Shown: positions 1 through 10,449, numbered from the stretch's first letter. The stretch is DNA of 64,000 nucleotides from Parerythrobacter_A sp963761775 (GCA_963761775.1 CAVXIF010000012.1:62001-126000); one strand, 5' to 3'. The notes: a model not told the origin generated them from the letters alone. A program made the numbers and translations.

Positions 1-487
1 CCAGCCCTTCCTCGCGCAGCAGCAGCATGATCGTCTGCAACCACATGCCGATATCGGACCATTGCGGCGGCCCCATGTATTTCGGCGTGTGGACCAGCAT
101 CAGCACCGGCGCGCCGAAGGCGCGGAAGTTTTCCGCAAACCACATCAGCCGCTTCATCTTGTCCTCGCGCGGAATGCCGAGCGCGCCATAAAGGTCTTCG
201 CCGACACCGAACCGGCGCTGCTCGTAAGCCCCGGTTAAGTCCTTGGGATAAATGTCGTATTCCGGCTGCATGCCGCTGCGGCCCCTGGGGAACTCCAGCG
301 CCACCCGGTCGAACAGTGCCTGCATCGGTTCGCCGGTCAGCACGATGCCATGCCAAGGCTGCGTATTGCCGCCCGACGGGCTGCGCTGCGCCCGATCCAG
401 TACCCGCCGCAAGGTCTCACGCGGCACCGGCGCATCGAGAAACGCGCGGACGGATCGGCGGGTGGCGACGGCTTCGGAAGGGGTCAT
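1..487 (-). CDS. nitroreductase family protein (C-terminus beyond window)
   Basis: FMN-dependent nitroreductase fold, probably reducing nitroaromatics or quinones with NAD(P)H. About 162 residues are visible; the C-terminal part lies outside the window. The N-terminus has the family opening TRRSVRAFLDAPV, followed by SPSGGNTQPWHG, the usual FMN phosphate-contact segment of NfnB/PnbA-like enzymes. The ATG overlaps the stop of the preceding small membrane protein gene (ATGA), so the two are probably translationally coupled and belong to the cobT transcript. I considered BluB because of the cobalamin gene upstream, but the visible N-terminus looks like a generic nitroreductase. Substrate is unknown. 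Confidence 0.85.
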   Translation of the reverse strand, partial: MTPSEAVATRRSVRAFLDAPVPRETLRRVLDRAQRSPSGGNTQPWHGIVLTGEPMQALFDRVALEFPRGRSGMQPEYDIYPKDLTGAYEQRRFGVGEDLYGALGIPREDKMKRLMWFAENFRAFGAPVLMLVHTPKYMGPPQWSDIGMWLQTIMLLLREEGL

Positions 488-738
488 GCCAATACAGCCG
501 ATACCGTCAACAGAACACCAACAGCTATCATAGCGATGGCGATATATCGGCTGATCCGCCCATGCGGTGTGTAGGATTGGCGCTGACGAAGTTCCTCGAA
601 ATACTGTTCATCGGCGCCCTCCTCCAACTGACCGATGCGCGCCCGATTTCGTTGCGCGGAAGATGGGTCGCGACTCCAAGCGTATCTGAATCCACCAAGC
701 ACTACCAAACACAGACCGAAAAAAATGTCCCAGTTCAC
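484..738 (-). CDS. small membrane protein, function unknown
   Basis: An 84-residue protein with a hydrophobic N-terminal segment (residues about 5-18), a charged middle rich in Glu, Gln and Arg (about 22-62), and a C-terminal transmembrane helix (about 65-83). This suggests a hairpin-like inner-membrane protein with a hydrophilic linker. It starts 2 bp after the cobT stop and overlaps the nitroreductase start by 4 bp, so the three genes look like one operon. I do not recognise a family. Confidence 0.7.
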   Translation of the reverse strand: MNWDIFFGLCLVVLGGFRYAWSRDPSSAQRNRARIGQLEEGADEQYFEELRQRQSYTPHGRISRYIAIAMIAVGVLLTVSAVLA

Positions 739-740
739 GA

Positions 741-2565
741 CTACCCCTCCACCTCGAACAACCCCGCAAGCTGTTCGATGATCGTGCCGCCGAGCTGCTC
801 CACGTCCATGATCGTGACCGCGCGTTTGTAGTATCGCGTGACGTCGTGACCGATGCCGATTGCGGCGAGCTCGATAGGCGACTTCGTTTCCACCCAGTCG
901 ATGACGCGCCTAAGGTGCTGTTCGAGGTAGCCGGCGCTGTTTACGCTCAATGTGCTGTCGTCCACCGGCGCGCCATCGGAAATTACCATCAGGATGCGGC
1001 GGTCTTCGGGGCGCGCGAGCAGGCGGCGATGCGCCCACAGCAGCGCCTCGCCGTCGATGTTCTCCTTCAGCAGTCCTTCGCGCATCATCAGGCCCAGATT
1101 GCGCCGCGCGCGCCGCCACGGTTCGTCCGCTTTCTTGTAGATGATGTGCCGCAGGTCGTTGAGACGACCCGGCGCGGGTGGTTTGCCGTCGGCCAGCCAG
1201 GCCTCGCGCGATTGTCCGCCTTTCCAGGCGCGCGTGGTGAAGCCCAATATCTCGGTCTTCACCCCGCACCGTTCCAGCGTGCGCGCAAGGATGTCGGCGC
1301 TGATCGCGGCGATGGAGATGGGCCGCCCGCGCATCGAGCCGCTATTGTCGATCAGCAGCGTGACGATGGTGTCCTTGAACTCGGTGTCGCGCTCCACCTT
1401 GTAGCTGAGCGAGCTGCCGGGGCTGACCACCACACGCGCCAGCCGGGCAGCGTCGAGCAGCCCCTCGTCCTGATCGAAATCCCAGCTGCGGTTCTGCTGC
1501 GCCATCAGGCGGCGTTGCAGGCGATTGGCCAGCTTCGTCACCACCGATTGCAGGCCGGTCAGCTGGCTGTCGAGATAGGCGCGCAGCCGGTCGAGCTCCT
1601 CCGCATCGCACAGTTCGGGCGCTTCCACTTCCTCGTCGAAGCGGTCGGTGAAGCGGTTGTATTCGAAATCGTTGGGGATGTCGGTCCACGGGCGGTTGGG
1701 GCGCACCGGCATCATGCCTTCCTCGCCCTCGTCCCCGGCTTGCCCGTCGCTGGTCTCGTCGCCCGGTTCGCCGTCGGCTTCGGGGTCGCCGTCGCTCTCG
1801 CCTTCGCTTTCCTCGCCCGCCATTTCGGCGCCCTGCGGTTCGGCCCCGTCCTGATCGTCCGCACCGTCGTCCTGTTCCGGCTCCTCCTGCCCGTCTTCCT
1901 CGTCGCCATCGTCCTCGTCCGAGGTGCCGTCATCGTCGGGGCGGGTGAGTTCGAGATTGCGCAGCATGTCGAGCGTCAGTTGCTGGAACGCCTGCTGGTC
2001 GTCGAGCGAACCGCGCAGGGCAGCGAACTCGGCACGCGTGCGCTCTTCGATGAAGTCGCGCACCATGTCGACGCCCGGCTCGGCGCGTTTCGGGATGGGT
2101 GCACCGGTCAGCTTCGCGGCGCAGCATCAGGCTCAGCGCGGTATGCAGCGGCACTTCCGCCTCGCCTTGCGCGCGTGCGATCGGGTCGGACGCGGTGCGC
2201 AGTTCGGTCGCCGCGTCGAGGTTGTCGCGAATGCCGTCGAACCCGCTGGAACCAAGCGCCTCGTACCGCACCTGCTCCACCGCATCGTAACACGCGCGCG
2301 CTACCGGCTCGCCCGGCGCGGCGCGGTCGTGCAAAGTTTCGCTGTGATGGCGCAGGCGCAGCGCGAAGCTGTCCGCGAACCCGCGCGCCTCGGTGGCCTG
2401 CCCTTCCGGCAGGTTGCGGCCCGGCAAAGGCACGCGAAAATTTGCGCCCGACGCGCTGGGGCTGTCCGCGCTCCACGCAACTTCCACTTCCGGCTCATGC
2501 GCCAGCGCCCGCGCCGTGCCGGTCAGCGCGCGTTTGAACAGGTCGAGAGGTGTTTCGTCGGACAT
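741..2565 (-). CDS. cobT: cobaltochelatase subunit CobT (frameshifted here)
   Basis: CobT subunit of the aerobic cobalt chelatase, the AAA+/VWA partner that helps CobN insert cobalt into hydrogenobyrinic acid a,c-diamide in B12 synthesis. The N-terminal part (about 150 residues from MSDETPLDLF) runs into a very acidic Glu/Asp/Gly stretch and ends in a von Willebrand A domain with the MIDAS motif DNSGSM. Length across both parts, about 605 residues, fits the family. The frame changes near 2115: the upstream frame ends at LMLRRE and the downstream frame resumes KLTGAPIPKRA, which a single extra base explains. No cobS is adjacent in the window. Confidence 0.9.
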
Positions 2566-2622
2566 GGTATGGTGCTTAACTGTTGCTCGCTAACGCTCTG
2601 GGTAGTCTGTGCCGTCCTCGCT

Positions 2623-2704
2623 GCTGTGCCATCCCGCTCCCCTCCCGACCACCCACGGGATTATACTCCATGGGTGGTCGGGAGGGGGAGCGGGATGGCA
2701 CAGC
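2623..2704. repeat. long near-perfect inverted repeat (about 33-bp arms, 15-nt loop)
   Basis: The left arm at 2623-2655 and the right arm at 2671-2704 are reverse complements except for one extra C/G in a homopolymer. The 15-base loop at 2656-2670 contains ATTATACTCC. The pairing fades outward but partly continues (CCGTCCTC versus GAGGGCGG). It lies between the tal stop (2736) and the cobT start (2565), with both genes on the minus strand. There is no T-tract, so it is not a standard terminator; it could be a MITE-like element or an RNA hairpin separating the two genes. Confidence 0.85.
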
Positions 2705-2735
2705 AAGGGAGGGCGGTATGCCCGACCGCACAGAT

Positions 2736-3389
2736 CTAAAGTATACTCTGCCCTGTCGATTTCCAGTCCTTCAGGAACCCTTCGATGCCCTTGTCGGTCA
2801 GCACATGGTTCGCCAGCGCCATGATGACCTTGGGCGGCGCGGTCATCACATCCGCGCCGATCTTCGCCGCTTCCAGCACGTGCCCCGCATGGCGCACGCT
2901 GGCGACCAGGATTTCGGTTTCGAAGCCGTAATTGCTGTAGATCAGGTCGATGTCGGAAATCAGGCTCATGCCGTCGAACCCGTTATCGTCGTGCCGACCG
3001 ACAAAAGGCGAAACGAACGTCGCGCCCGCTTTCGCCGCCAGCAGCGCCTGGTTCGCGCTGAAGCACAGGGTGACATTGACCATCGTGCCGTCGCCGGTCA
3101 GCGCCTTGCAGGTCTTCAGCCCGTCGATGGTCAGTGGCACCTTGATGCAGACATTGTCCGCAATGGCGCGCAGCTTCTCCGCCTCGCGCATCATGGTCGC
3201 GTGGTCGAGCGCGACGACCTCGGCGCTGACCGGGCCATCGGTCAGGCCGCAGATTTCCTTCGTCACCTCCATGAAATCGCGACCGGACTTGGCGATCAGC
3301 GAGGGGTTCGTCGTGACGCCATCGAGCAGGCCGGTTGCGGCAAGATCGCGGATCGCGTCGATTTCGGCGGTGTCGGCGAAAAATTTCAT
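2736..3389 (-). CDS. tal: transaldolase / fructose-6-phosphate aldolase family
   Basis: Class I aldolase of the short transaldolase (TalC/Fsa) type, acting in the non-oxidative pentose phosphate pathway in the cytoplasm. The 217-residue length fits the small subfamily. It opens MKFFADTAEID, has the conserved GVTTNPSLIAKSGRDF segment, the Schiff-base lysine in CIKVPLT, and the SPFVGR phosphate-binding loop. An in-frame extension upstream to 3551 exists, but the MKFFADT start matches family members and is chosen. Downstream lies the long inverted repeat before cobT. Transaldolase and F6P aldolase cannot be told apart from sequence alone here. Confidence 0.93.
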   Translation of the reverse strand: MKFFADTAEIDAIRDLAATGLLDGVTTNPSLIAKSGRDFMEVTKEICGLTDGPVSAEVVALDHATMMREAEKLRAIADNVCIKVPLTIDGLKTCKALTGDGTMVNVTLCFSANQALLAAKAGATFVSPFVGRHDDNGFDGMSLISDIDLIYSNYGFETEILVASVRHAGHVLEAAKIGADVMTAPPKVIMALANHVLTDKGIEGFLKDWKSTGQSIL

Positions 3390-3444
3390 GGGCGAAAAAC
3401 TCCGGTGGCGGACCGATACGGGAATGGTTACGGGCTTTGGCGAT

Positions 3445-4119
3445 ATGACGCATATAATCAAGTCCGCCGCCGTTCCTTTCGGGGCGATTCTCGCTCTCTT
3501 CCTGCCTGCCACCGCATCGGCAACGGACGAGGATTTCGAGCTCTGGCTCAACCCGTCCTTCGCCTATACCGCTGGACGAGGATACGCAACTGGAGCTGGA
3601 AACGGCGCAGCGGTTTCGCGATTCGGCAGCGGGGCCGCGTCGACACCTATTTCTTTCGCGGGTGGGTGAAGCAGAAGCTGGCCGACAATGTCACGTTGGC
3701 TGGCGCTGTGGAGACGCGCGTCAACGATGGCGGCAGCGACGAGCTGCGCACCATGCAGCAGCTATCCACCAGCCACGGCATCCTGCGCACGCGGCTGCGG
3801 CTGGAGGAACGGTTCGTGGAGGATCGCGGCGGACGCATGGGGCTGCGCCTGCGGCCGCGCCTCGGCGTGGCCGTTCCGTTGAGCGATGACGGGCGCTGGT
3901 CCGCGAAGACCGACGCGGAGCTGTTCTGGACGCTGCGCGGCACCAGCGCGGGGTGGCGACACCGGCATCACCGGGCTGCGCACCCAGATCGGTGTCGGGT
4001 ACGACGTGTCCGATACGCTAGGCATAAGCCTGACATATTTGCGCCAGCAGGATTTCGAGGACAACGCACCCGACGTCATCGGCCACGCACCGTTGGTCGG
4101 GATCGAGTTCGCCTTCTAG
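3445..4119 (+). CDS. DUF2490-like outer-membrane beta-barrel protein (three frameshifts)
   Basis: About 224 residues when read through three single-base gains (near 3571, 3634 and 3954). A signal peptide (hydrophobic core AVPFGAILALFL, cleavage after ASA) is followed by alternating short strands such as TYFFRGWVKQKL, LRTRLRLEERF and GLRTQIGVGYDVS. It ends in GIEFAF, the terminal Phe typical of outer-membrane barrels. This fits DUF2490 proteins of unknown function. It is divergent from tal and convergent with the DUF4197 gene; only 2 bp separate the two stops. The frame changes resemble those of neighbouring genes and are probably sequence errors. Confidence 0.65.
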
Positions 4120-4121
4120 GG

Positions 4122-4824
4122 CTAAAGCGCGCCCGCCAGCCCGAACACACCCATCAGCAACGGGTCATTGGTGCTGCGCGGATCGGCGCGTATGGCGCTT
4201 TCCTCGCGGCCCATCTCGGTCCAGATCGCATCGTTGATACTGTCGGAAAACCGCGTCACCACACTGCCGACATTCGACACCGGTCAGCTGGGTCAGTGCG
4301 CGCCCGATGACGGGGTTGTTGGCAAGCCGGATGCCCTGATCGAGTTCGGGCACCATCGCGCGCACCAGCGTGTCGCCCATCTGCCCGCGCAGGAACGATG
4401 TCGCCGCCGTCGGTCCGCCGCGCACCAGCCGCTCCGCCGCCGTAACGCCGACAATACGTACCGCATCGGCCACCAGCGGCGCGGCGCGTCGCGCGCCGGT
4501 GATCGCCAGATCGGCGAACGCACCCTGCAGCTGCGATTTGAACAGCGTGGAGGTCAGGATCGAGGACAGGATATCGCCGCGCGTGCCGAGAATGGTGTTC
4601 AACCCGACCGTGCCGACCTGCTGGTCCCAATAGCCGCCGTCGGAGGTAAGCCGCGCAAAAGCCCGCTCGCTGGACAGCAGCAGCAGCCGCTGGATCGCGT
4701 CGGTCAGGCCCAACCCGCCGGTTCCCGCGCAGCCGGACAAACCGATCATGCCGAGCGCCGCACCGGCCCCCACCCCGCTTTTGAGAAAACCGCGCCGTTC
4801 CAGCGTGCTGTCCAGAATATCCAT
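4122..4824 (-). CDS. DUF4197 domain lipoprotein with Tat-like signal (frameshifted)
   Basis: The start at MDILDSTLERRGFLKSG gives a twin-arginine-like motif (RRGFLK) followed by a hydrophobic stretch and a possible lipobox LSGC, so the product is probably exported and membrane anchored. The body matches the DUF4197 pattern: GLTDAIQRLLLLSSERAF, YWDQ and helical repeats through FADLAITGARRAA. Near 4275 one extra base shifts the frame; the true C-terminus continues VGSVVTRFSDSIND and ends GVFGLAGAL before the stop at 4122. Function is unknown. It is divergent from priA. Confidence 0.75.
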
Positions 4825-4885
4825 AACTGTCCCCGTTCCTTGCCTTGCGGGCACCCGCCCTTGCACGCCATATCCCATTTACACC

Positions 4886-7053
4886 ATGAACCGCGTCCGT
4901 CTCCTTGTTTTTAACGCTGCCCTGGGCACGCTGGATTATCGCGTGCCCGACGGAATGGCAGCGGTGCCCGGGTCCATCGTCACCGCACCGCTGGGGCCGC
5001 GCCAGATCACCGGTGTGGTGTGGGAGCCGGATCGCCTCCCTGCCGAGGACGTGCCGGAACACAAGCTGCGCCCGATCCTGGACGTCGCGCCCGTACCGCC
5101 AGTCTCCGCCCCGCTGCGGCGGCTGATCGAGTGGACGGCGGACTATTACTGCGCGCCGATGGCGTCGGTTGCACGGATGGTGGTGGGATCGGGCGGCGCG
5201 CTGCACGGGCCGACGAGCATAACCGAATACCGGCTGTCGGGCGGCGCTGCCCGAACGCATGACGCCCAAGCGCGAGCAGGCGATGGCGGCGCTGGAGGGC
5301 GAGCAGGGCGTCATCCGCGAGCTCGCTGATATCGCGGGCGTTTCGGACGGCGTACTGCGCGGGCTGGTCAACCAGGGCGTGCTGGAGCCGGTGGCGAGTG
5401 GATATCGACCGCCCCTACCCCCGCGCCGATGCGGGCCATGCGACGGTGGAACTGAATGCCGACCAGCGTGCGGTGGCGGGCACCATGTCGGAGGCCGTGA
5501 CCGCCCGCCGCTTCGCCCCTTTCCTGATGGACGGCGTGACGGGGTCGGGCAAGACCGAAACCTATTTCGAGCCGATGGCGGCGGCGCTGGAGGCGGGGCG
5601 GCAAGTGCTGGTGCTGCTGCCCGAAATTGCGCTGACGCAGGCGTTTCTGGGCCGCTTCGCCGCGCGCTTCGGCGCGCCGCCAGTGGTCTGGCACAGCGCG
5701 CTCAAAAGTACCGAACGCCGCCGGGCCTGGCGCGCGATTGCACACGGAACCGCGCAAGTCGTGGTCGGCGCGCGCTCGGCGCTGTTCCTGCCCTATGCCA
5801 ATCTCGGCCTGATCGTGGTGGACGAGGCGCACGAGGTCAGCTTCAAGCAGGATGAAGGGGTACGCTACAACGCCCGCGACGTAGCCGTCATGCGCGCCCG
5901 GTTCGAGAAATTACCGGTAGTACTGGCGAGCGCTACGCCCGCGCTGGAAAGCCTGCACATGGCGCAGACCGGGGTGTATGAACGGCTCGAACTGCCCAGC
6001 CGCTTCGGCGTTGCTGAGCTGCCCGAAATCCGCCTGCTCGACCTGACGAAAGCACCGCCCGAACGCGGCCGCTGGCTGTCCGCACCGCTGGTCGAGGAAA
6101 TGACCACGCGGCTGGAACGCGGCGAGCAATCGCTGCTGTTTCTGAACCGGCGTGGCTATGCCCCGCTCACGCTGTGCCGCCATTGCGGGTTCCGCTTCGA
6201 ATGCCCGAATTGCAGTGCCTGGCTGGTGGAGCATCGCTTTACCCAGCGCCTTGCCTGCCACCATTGCGGCCACGAAACACCGCCGCCCGACGCCTGCCCC
6301 GAATGCGGAGAACCGGACTGCCTTGTCGCCTGCGGTCCCGGCGTGGAGCGCATTGCCGATGAAGTGCGCGACATCCTGCCCGAAGCGCGGGTAGCAGTGG
6401 TCACGTCGGACACGCTAAACACGCCGGACAAAGCGGCGGATTTCGTGGCGCAGGCCGAGGCGCGCGCCATCGACGTGATCGTCGGCACGCAACTGGTGAC
6501 GAAGGGATTCCATTTCCCGGAATTGACTCTCGTGGGCGTGGTCGATGCCGATCTGGGGCTGGAAGGCGGCGATCTGCGCGCGGCGGAGCGCACCTACCAA
6601 CAGGTTGCGCAGGTCGCGGGCCGTGCCGGGCGCGGCGAGAAGCCGGGGCTAGTGCTGATCCAGACCCGCCATCCCGATGCGCCGGTGATCGAGGCACTGG
6701 CAGCGGGCGACCGCGATGCTTTCTACGATGCCGAAACCGATGCACGCCGCCATGCCGGTGCCCCGCCCTTCGGACGCTGGGCCGCGATCATCGTGAGTTC
6801 GGAGGACGAGGCGGAGGCACGCGATGCGGCGCGCGCCATCGGCAACGCCAAGCCCAACCATGCCGACATCGCCATCCTCGGCCCCGCGCCCGCCCCGCTC
6901 AGCCTGCTGCGCAACCGCTACCGCTATCGCCTGCTGCTGAACGCGCGGCGCAGTGCGCAGGTGCAGGACGTGATCCGCCAATGGCTGGGCGCGCTCGACA
7001 TGCCGCGCGGCGTGCGTGTAAGCGTAGATATCGATCCTTACAGTTTCGTGTGA
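4886..7053 (+). CDS. priA: primosomal protein N' (replication restart helicase), two frameshifts
   Basis: PriA, the 3'-5' superfamily 2 helicase that reloads DnaB at stalled forks. In order: the N-terminal 3'-DNA-binding domain (from MNRVRLLVFNA), Walker A GVTGSGKTE, DEAHE box, and the paired zinc-binding cysteines (CRHCGF, CPNC, CHHCGH, CPECGEPDC). Then come helicase motif V/VI segments GTQLVTKGFHFP and QVAGRAGRG, and a C-terminal domain ending in DIDPYSFV. Total about 720 residues, normal for PriA. The frame changes twice, near 5250 (GG then ALPERMTPKR) and near 5397 (EPVA then VDIDRPYPRADA). Both look like single-base gains, since this gene should be intact. Confidence 0.95.
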
Positions 7054-7067
7054 CTCGCGTGAAAAAT

Positions 7068-7157
7068 CCGTTCGCCCTGAGCTTGTCGAAGGGCCGTCCT
7101 TCGCTTTAGCCACGGTGCAGAAAAAGAACGATCCTTCGACAAGCTCAGGATGAACGG
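7068..7157. repeat. dispersed palindromic repeat, copy 1
   Basis: Inverted arms GTTCGCCCTGAGCTTGTCGA (from 7070) and TCGACAAGCTCAGGATGAAC (to 7155) flank an unrelated centre. A second copy lies at 18236-18326. From memory, this GAGC(T/C)TGTCGAAGG palindrome is a high-copy intergenic element in sphingomonads. Here it fills the gap between the priA stop and gst and could act as a transcript-stabilising or terminating hairpin. Confidence 0.85.
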
Positions 7158-7197
7158 TGTAGAGACTAGCGCGCAGTGACATAAGGAACACCGACCC

Positions 7198-7839
7198 ATG
7201 ACGCTCACCATCCACCACCTCGGCATATCGCAATCGGAACGGGTCGTCTGGTTGGCGGAGGAGCTGGGGCTGGACTATACGTTCAAGCGATACGACCGCC
7301 GCGCCGACAATCGCCTTGCGCCCGACGAACTGAAGGCGTTGCACCCGTCGGGCATGGCGCCTGTGATCGAAGACGGCGACCTTGTCTTAGCCGAAAGCGG
7401 CGCGATCTGTGAATATGTCGATCGCAAATATGGCGATGCAAAACACAGCCTCGCGTCCGACCATGCCGACTTCGCAGACCACCTGTTCTGGCTGCATTTT
7501 GCCAATGGCACCTTTATGACCAACGGCATGATGCAGCTGATGCTGTCGATGGCGCAGCCGCAGAACGAGCTACCCGGGTCCTTTGTCGCGGACCGTACCG
7601 CCAAGGCATGGGACATGGCCGAGAAACGGCTGGGAGAAGCGGAGTTTTTCGGCGGCGGACAATTGACGCTGGCGGACATCATGATGGTCTATTGCCTCAC
7701 CACCGCCCGCATGACCCGAGCCACCACCCTTGAAAAATTCCCGAACGTCGCCGCTTACCTGCAACGCATCGGCGCGCGCGACGCCTATCAGCGCGCATGG
7801 GCGAAATGCGAGCCGGGCGTCGAACCGAACCTGACGTGA
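7198..7839 (+). CDS. glutathione S-transferase family protein
   Basis: A 213-residue cytosolic GST-like protein, conjugating or reducing substrates with glutathione. The N-terminal thioredoxin-like half (residues 1-80) has the glutathione-contact segments GMAPVIEDGD and LAESGAICEYV. The C-terminal helical half (about 90-205) has LTLADIMMVY, matching the conserved N-capping/hydrophobic staple region of GSTs. The catalytic residue near the N-terminus is probably Ser12 in GISQSERV. A weak AAGGA-like site precedes the ATG. No pathway context. Confidence 0.9.
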   Translation: MTLTIHHLGISQSERVVWLAEELGLDYTFKRYDRRADNRLAPDELKALHPSGMAPVIEDGDLVLAESGAICEYVDRKYGDAKHSLASDHADFADHLFWLHFANGTFMTNGMMQLMLSMAQPQNELPGSFVADRTAKAWDMAEKRLGEAEFFGGGQLTLADIMMVYCLTTARMTRATTLEKFPNVAAYLQRIGARDAYQRAWAKCEPGVEPNLT

Positions 7840-7858
7840 ACCGCGAAACCTGCAGGGG

Positions 7859-8506
7859 ATGATGATGCTTTACCGTACCATGACCACAATCGTGGTGACA
7901 GGCGCGCTGCTTGCAGCGTGCAGCGCGGCACCGCCTGTCGAACTGTCCGAAGAAGCAGTGGAGGCTGCGCGCACGTGCTTCGTTGCCAAGGGCCTGACCC
8001 TGCGCGAAGACAAGGCGGAGGACGCGGCTGTGACCTACGACGAATTCGTCGCAGCCATCCGTTACCCGATGATCGCTGCTGCCCAGCGCGACGATTTCGC
8101 CATGTCGACCGTTATCGACATCCTCGACGGCACCGAAAACGTGGCCGAAACGCTTGCGACGCAGGACTATGCCGGGGCCATCGCCACCTGCGACGAACGC
8201 TTCCCCGGCGAACCGCTTTCGCTGCCTGAAGGCGATAGCGATGCGATCCTGGCTTGCACGGCGATGGCCGGTTTTGTTGCTGGCGCAATCCAGGGCGAGA
8301 GCGAGGATTTCGGCGGCGATGGGGCGAAAATTACCGGTTTGCAGGAACGGCTCGGCACCGCGCTTGAGGGTGATGCCGAATTGTTGATGGCGCTGGCCGG
8401 TGGCGAAGGCGAAACGCTGATGATGACGCAGCTTCGCACCGCCTTCGCGCAAGGCGATCCCGACGGCTATATCGACCAGTGCGACGCCCGTTTTCCTGCG
8501 GAATAA
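7859..8506 (+). CDS. putative lipoprotein, function unknown
   Basis: A 215-residue protein with a lipoprotein signal peptide: short basic start, hydrophobic TTIVVTGALL, and lipobox LAAC around residues 18-21. The mature part is acidic and helical with spaced cysteines (TCFVAKG, ATCDERF, ACTAMAG, QCDARF). It contains two similar blocks, each ending in a Cys-Asp-x-Arg-Phe pattern (CDERFPGE and CDARFPAE), so an internal duplication is possible. It sits 20 bp after gst and may be co-transcribed. No family recognised. Confidence 0.7.
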   Translation: MMMLYRTMTTIVVTGALLAACSAAPPVELSEEAVEAARTCFVAKGLTLREDKAEDAAVTYDEFVAAIRYPMIAAAQRDDFAMSTVIDILDGTENVAETLATQDYAGAIATCDERFPGEPLSLPEGDSDAILACTAMAGFVAGAIQGESEDFGGDGAKITGLQERLGTALEGDAELLMALAGGEGETLMMTQLRTAFAQGDPDGYIDQCDARFPAE

Positions 8507-8552
8507 AGTGCACGGTCGGGGCACGGTTTCGCACGTAACCGGTTGAAACGGC

Positions 8553-10118
8553 ATGACCCGACCCGTTCTCATCCCTGTCCTCGGCGACCAGCTGACCCGC
8601 ACCCTGTCCTCGCTACGCGGGCCGACCAGGGATGGCAGCGTCATCCTCATGATGGAGGTTTGGGACGAGGCCACCTACGTCAAGCATCACAAGCAAAAGA
8701 TCGCGCTGATCTTCTCCGCCATGCGCCATTTCGCCGCGGAGCTGCGCGATGCGGGGTGGACGGTCGATTACATCGCGCTGGGCGACGACGACAATTCGGG
8801 CAGCTTCACCGGCGAGGTCGCCCGCGCCATCGAGCGCCACGATCCGCAGGAAATCCGCGTCACCGAGGCGGGCGAATGGCGGGTGCAGGAGGCTATCGAG
8901 GAATGGCCCGACAAGTTCGACTGCCCGGTCAAGATCCTGCCTGACGACCGCTATGTCTGTTCGCGCGCGGAATTCGACGATTGGGCGGCGGATCGCAAGA
9001 CGCACCGGATGGAGTTCTTCTATCGCGAGATGCGGAAGAAGACCGGCCTGCTGATGACCGACGGCGACAAGCCGGAAGGCGGCCAGTGGAACTACGATGC
9101 CGAAAACCGCAAACCGCCCAGGGAAGGCCTGTCCGCCCCCGAACGCCCGCTGTTCGAACCCGACGATATCACCGCCGAATGCATCGCGCTGGTCGAGGAC
9201 CGCTTCGGCGACCATTTCGGCACGCTCGAAAGCTTCGCCTGGCCCGTCACCGCAGCGCAGGCGGAGGAAGCGGCGGACGCCTTCTTTGCCGAGCGGCTGG
9301 GCAAGTTCGGCGACTACCAGGACGCGATGGTGTTCGGCAACGACCAGCTGTTCCACTCCATGATCTCCACCAGCCTCAATCTCGGCCTGCTCGATCCGCT
9401 CGCCCTGTGCCGGCGGGCCGAGGAGCGAATATCGCGAAGGCCGCGCGCCGCTGAACGCGGTGGAGGGCTTCATCCGCCAGATCATCGGCTGGCGCGAATA
9501 TGTGCGCGGCTTCTACTGGCGCTTCATGCCCGACCTGAAGACCGACAACGCGCTGGACGCGCACCGCCCGCTGCCCGAATTCTACTGGACCGGCGAAACC
9601 GACATGCGGTGCCTCGCCGATTGCGTGCGCTCCACCCGCGACAATGCCCACGCCCACCATATCCAGCGGCTGATGGTGCTGGGCAATTTCGCGCTGATCG
9701 CCGGGCTGGACCCGCAGGCGGTGCAGGACTGGTACCTGGTGGTCTATGCCGACGCCTATGAATGGGTCGAGCTGCCCAATGTGGCGGGCATGATCCTGTA
9801 TGCCGACGGCGGCAAGCTGGCATCGAAGCCCTATGCGGCCAGCGGAAATTACATCAACAAGATGTCCAATTACTGCACGCGACTGCCGCTACACCGTGTC
9901 GAAGAAAACCGGCCCCGACGCCTGCCCCTTCAACGCGCTCTACTGGCACTTCATGCGACCGCCACCGCGACCGGCTGGAAAGCAACAACCGCATCGGCCG
10001 CATCTATGCCAACTGGGACCGCATGGGCGAGGACCGCCAGACGGAGTATCTGGAAAGCGCCGAGGCGTTTTTGGAGACGCTGGAACCGGCAAAGGAGGGC
10101 TGGGCGCGCGAGGGGTGA
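8553..10118 (+). CDS. phrB: prokaryotic Fe-S cryptochrome/photolyase (PhrB type), three frameshifts
   Basis: Member of the FeS-BCP photolyase family (prokaryotic 6-4 photolyases), which repair UV lesions using FAD and a 4Fe-4S cluster. It opens with PVLIPVLGDQL, the antenna-domain start, and has the FAD-domain segment EGFIRQIIGWREYVRGFYW. After that come RDNAHAHHIQRLM and the cysteines YCTDCRYTV and DACPFN, which match the cluster ligands of Agrobacterium PhrB. Length about 520 residues is right. Single-base gains break the frame near 9426, 9890 (inside the cysteine motif) and 9955. The ligand-bearing segment becomes continuous once these are corrected. Confidence 0.92.
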
Positions 10119-10449
10119 GGCGGGGTTAGCGGCGGAAGTTTAGGGAAGTTTAGGCCTGCAGCGGGTTTCTGTGTGTTCGTTCATGCCTCTGCGCAAGTTT
10201 ACGAAATACGTCCTGCGGGTTCCTTTCGTTGACGCCTGTAGCGGACGCGACGGACAGGATAGCGTGATGCGCATGGCGCGACCTGTTCGTTGCGGGAGCT
10301 TCGGTTGTGATAAATCCGTCTGGTAATGGCAGATGCCTGACGTGTAGGAAAACGGTTCGTCGCCGACCGGGTCGGCGTTCGCCCGCCGTCGCCGGACCAC
10401 CGGCCATGCCCCGCGATCGGCTCGACCCCATGCCACCGGCAGGTTTGGC
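10119..10449. other. 331-bp intergenic region without recognised gene
   Basis: Between the photolyase and ATP-grasp genes. It contains a short direct repeat (GAAGTTTAG twice near 10135-10152) and GC-rich sequence towards the downstream gene. I see no convincing coding sequence, RNA or terminator. It presumably carries the promoter of the ATP-grasp gene. Confidence 0.5.

Noticed and set aside
741..2565. Cobalamin riboswitch for cobT
   Set aside because: The 170 bp upstream are dominated by the long inverted repeat, and I could not find a B12-box-like conserved core.
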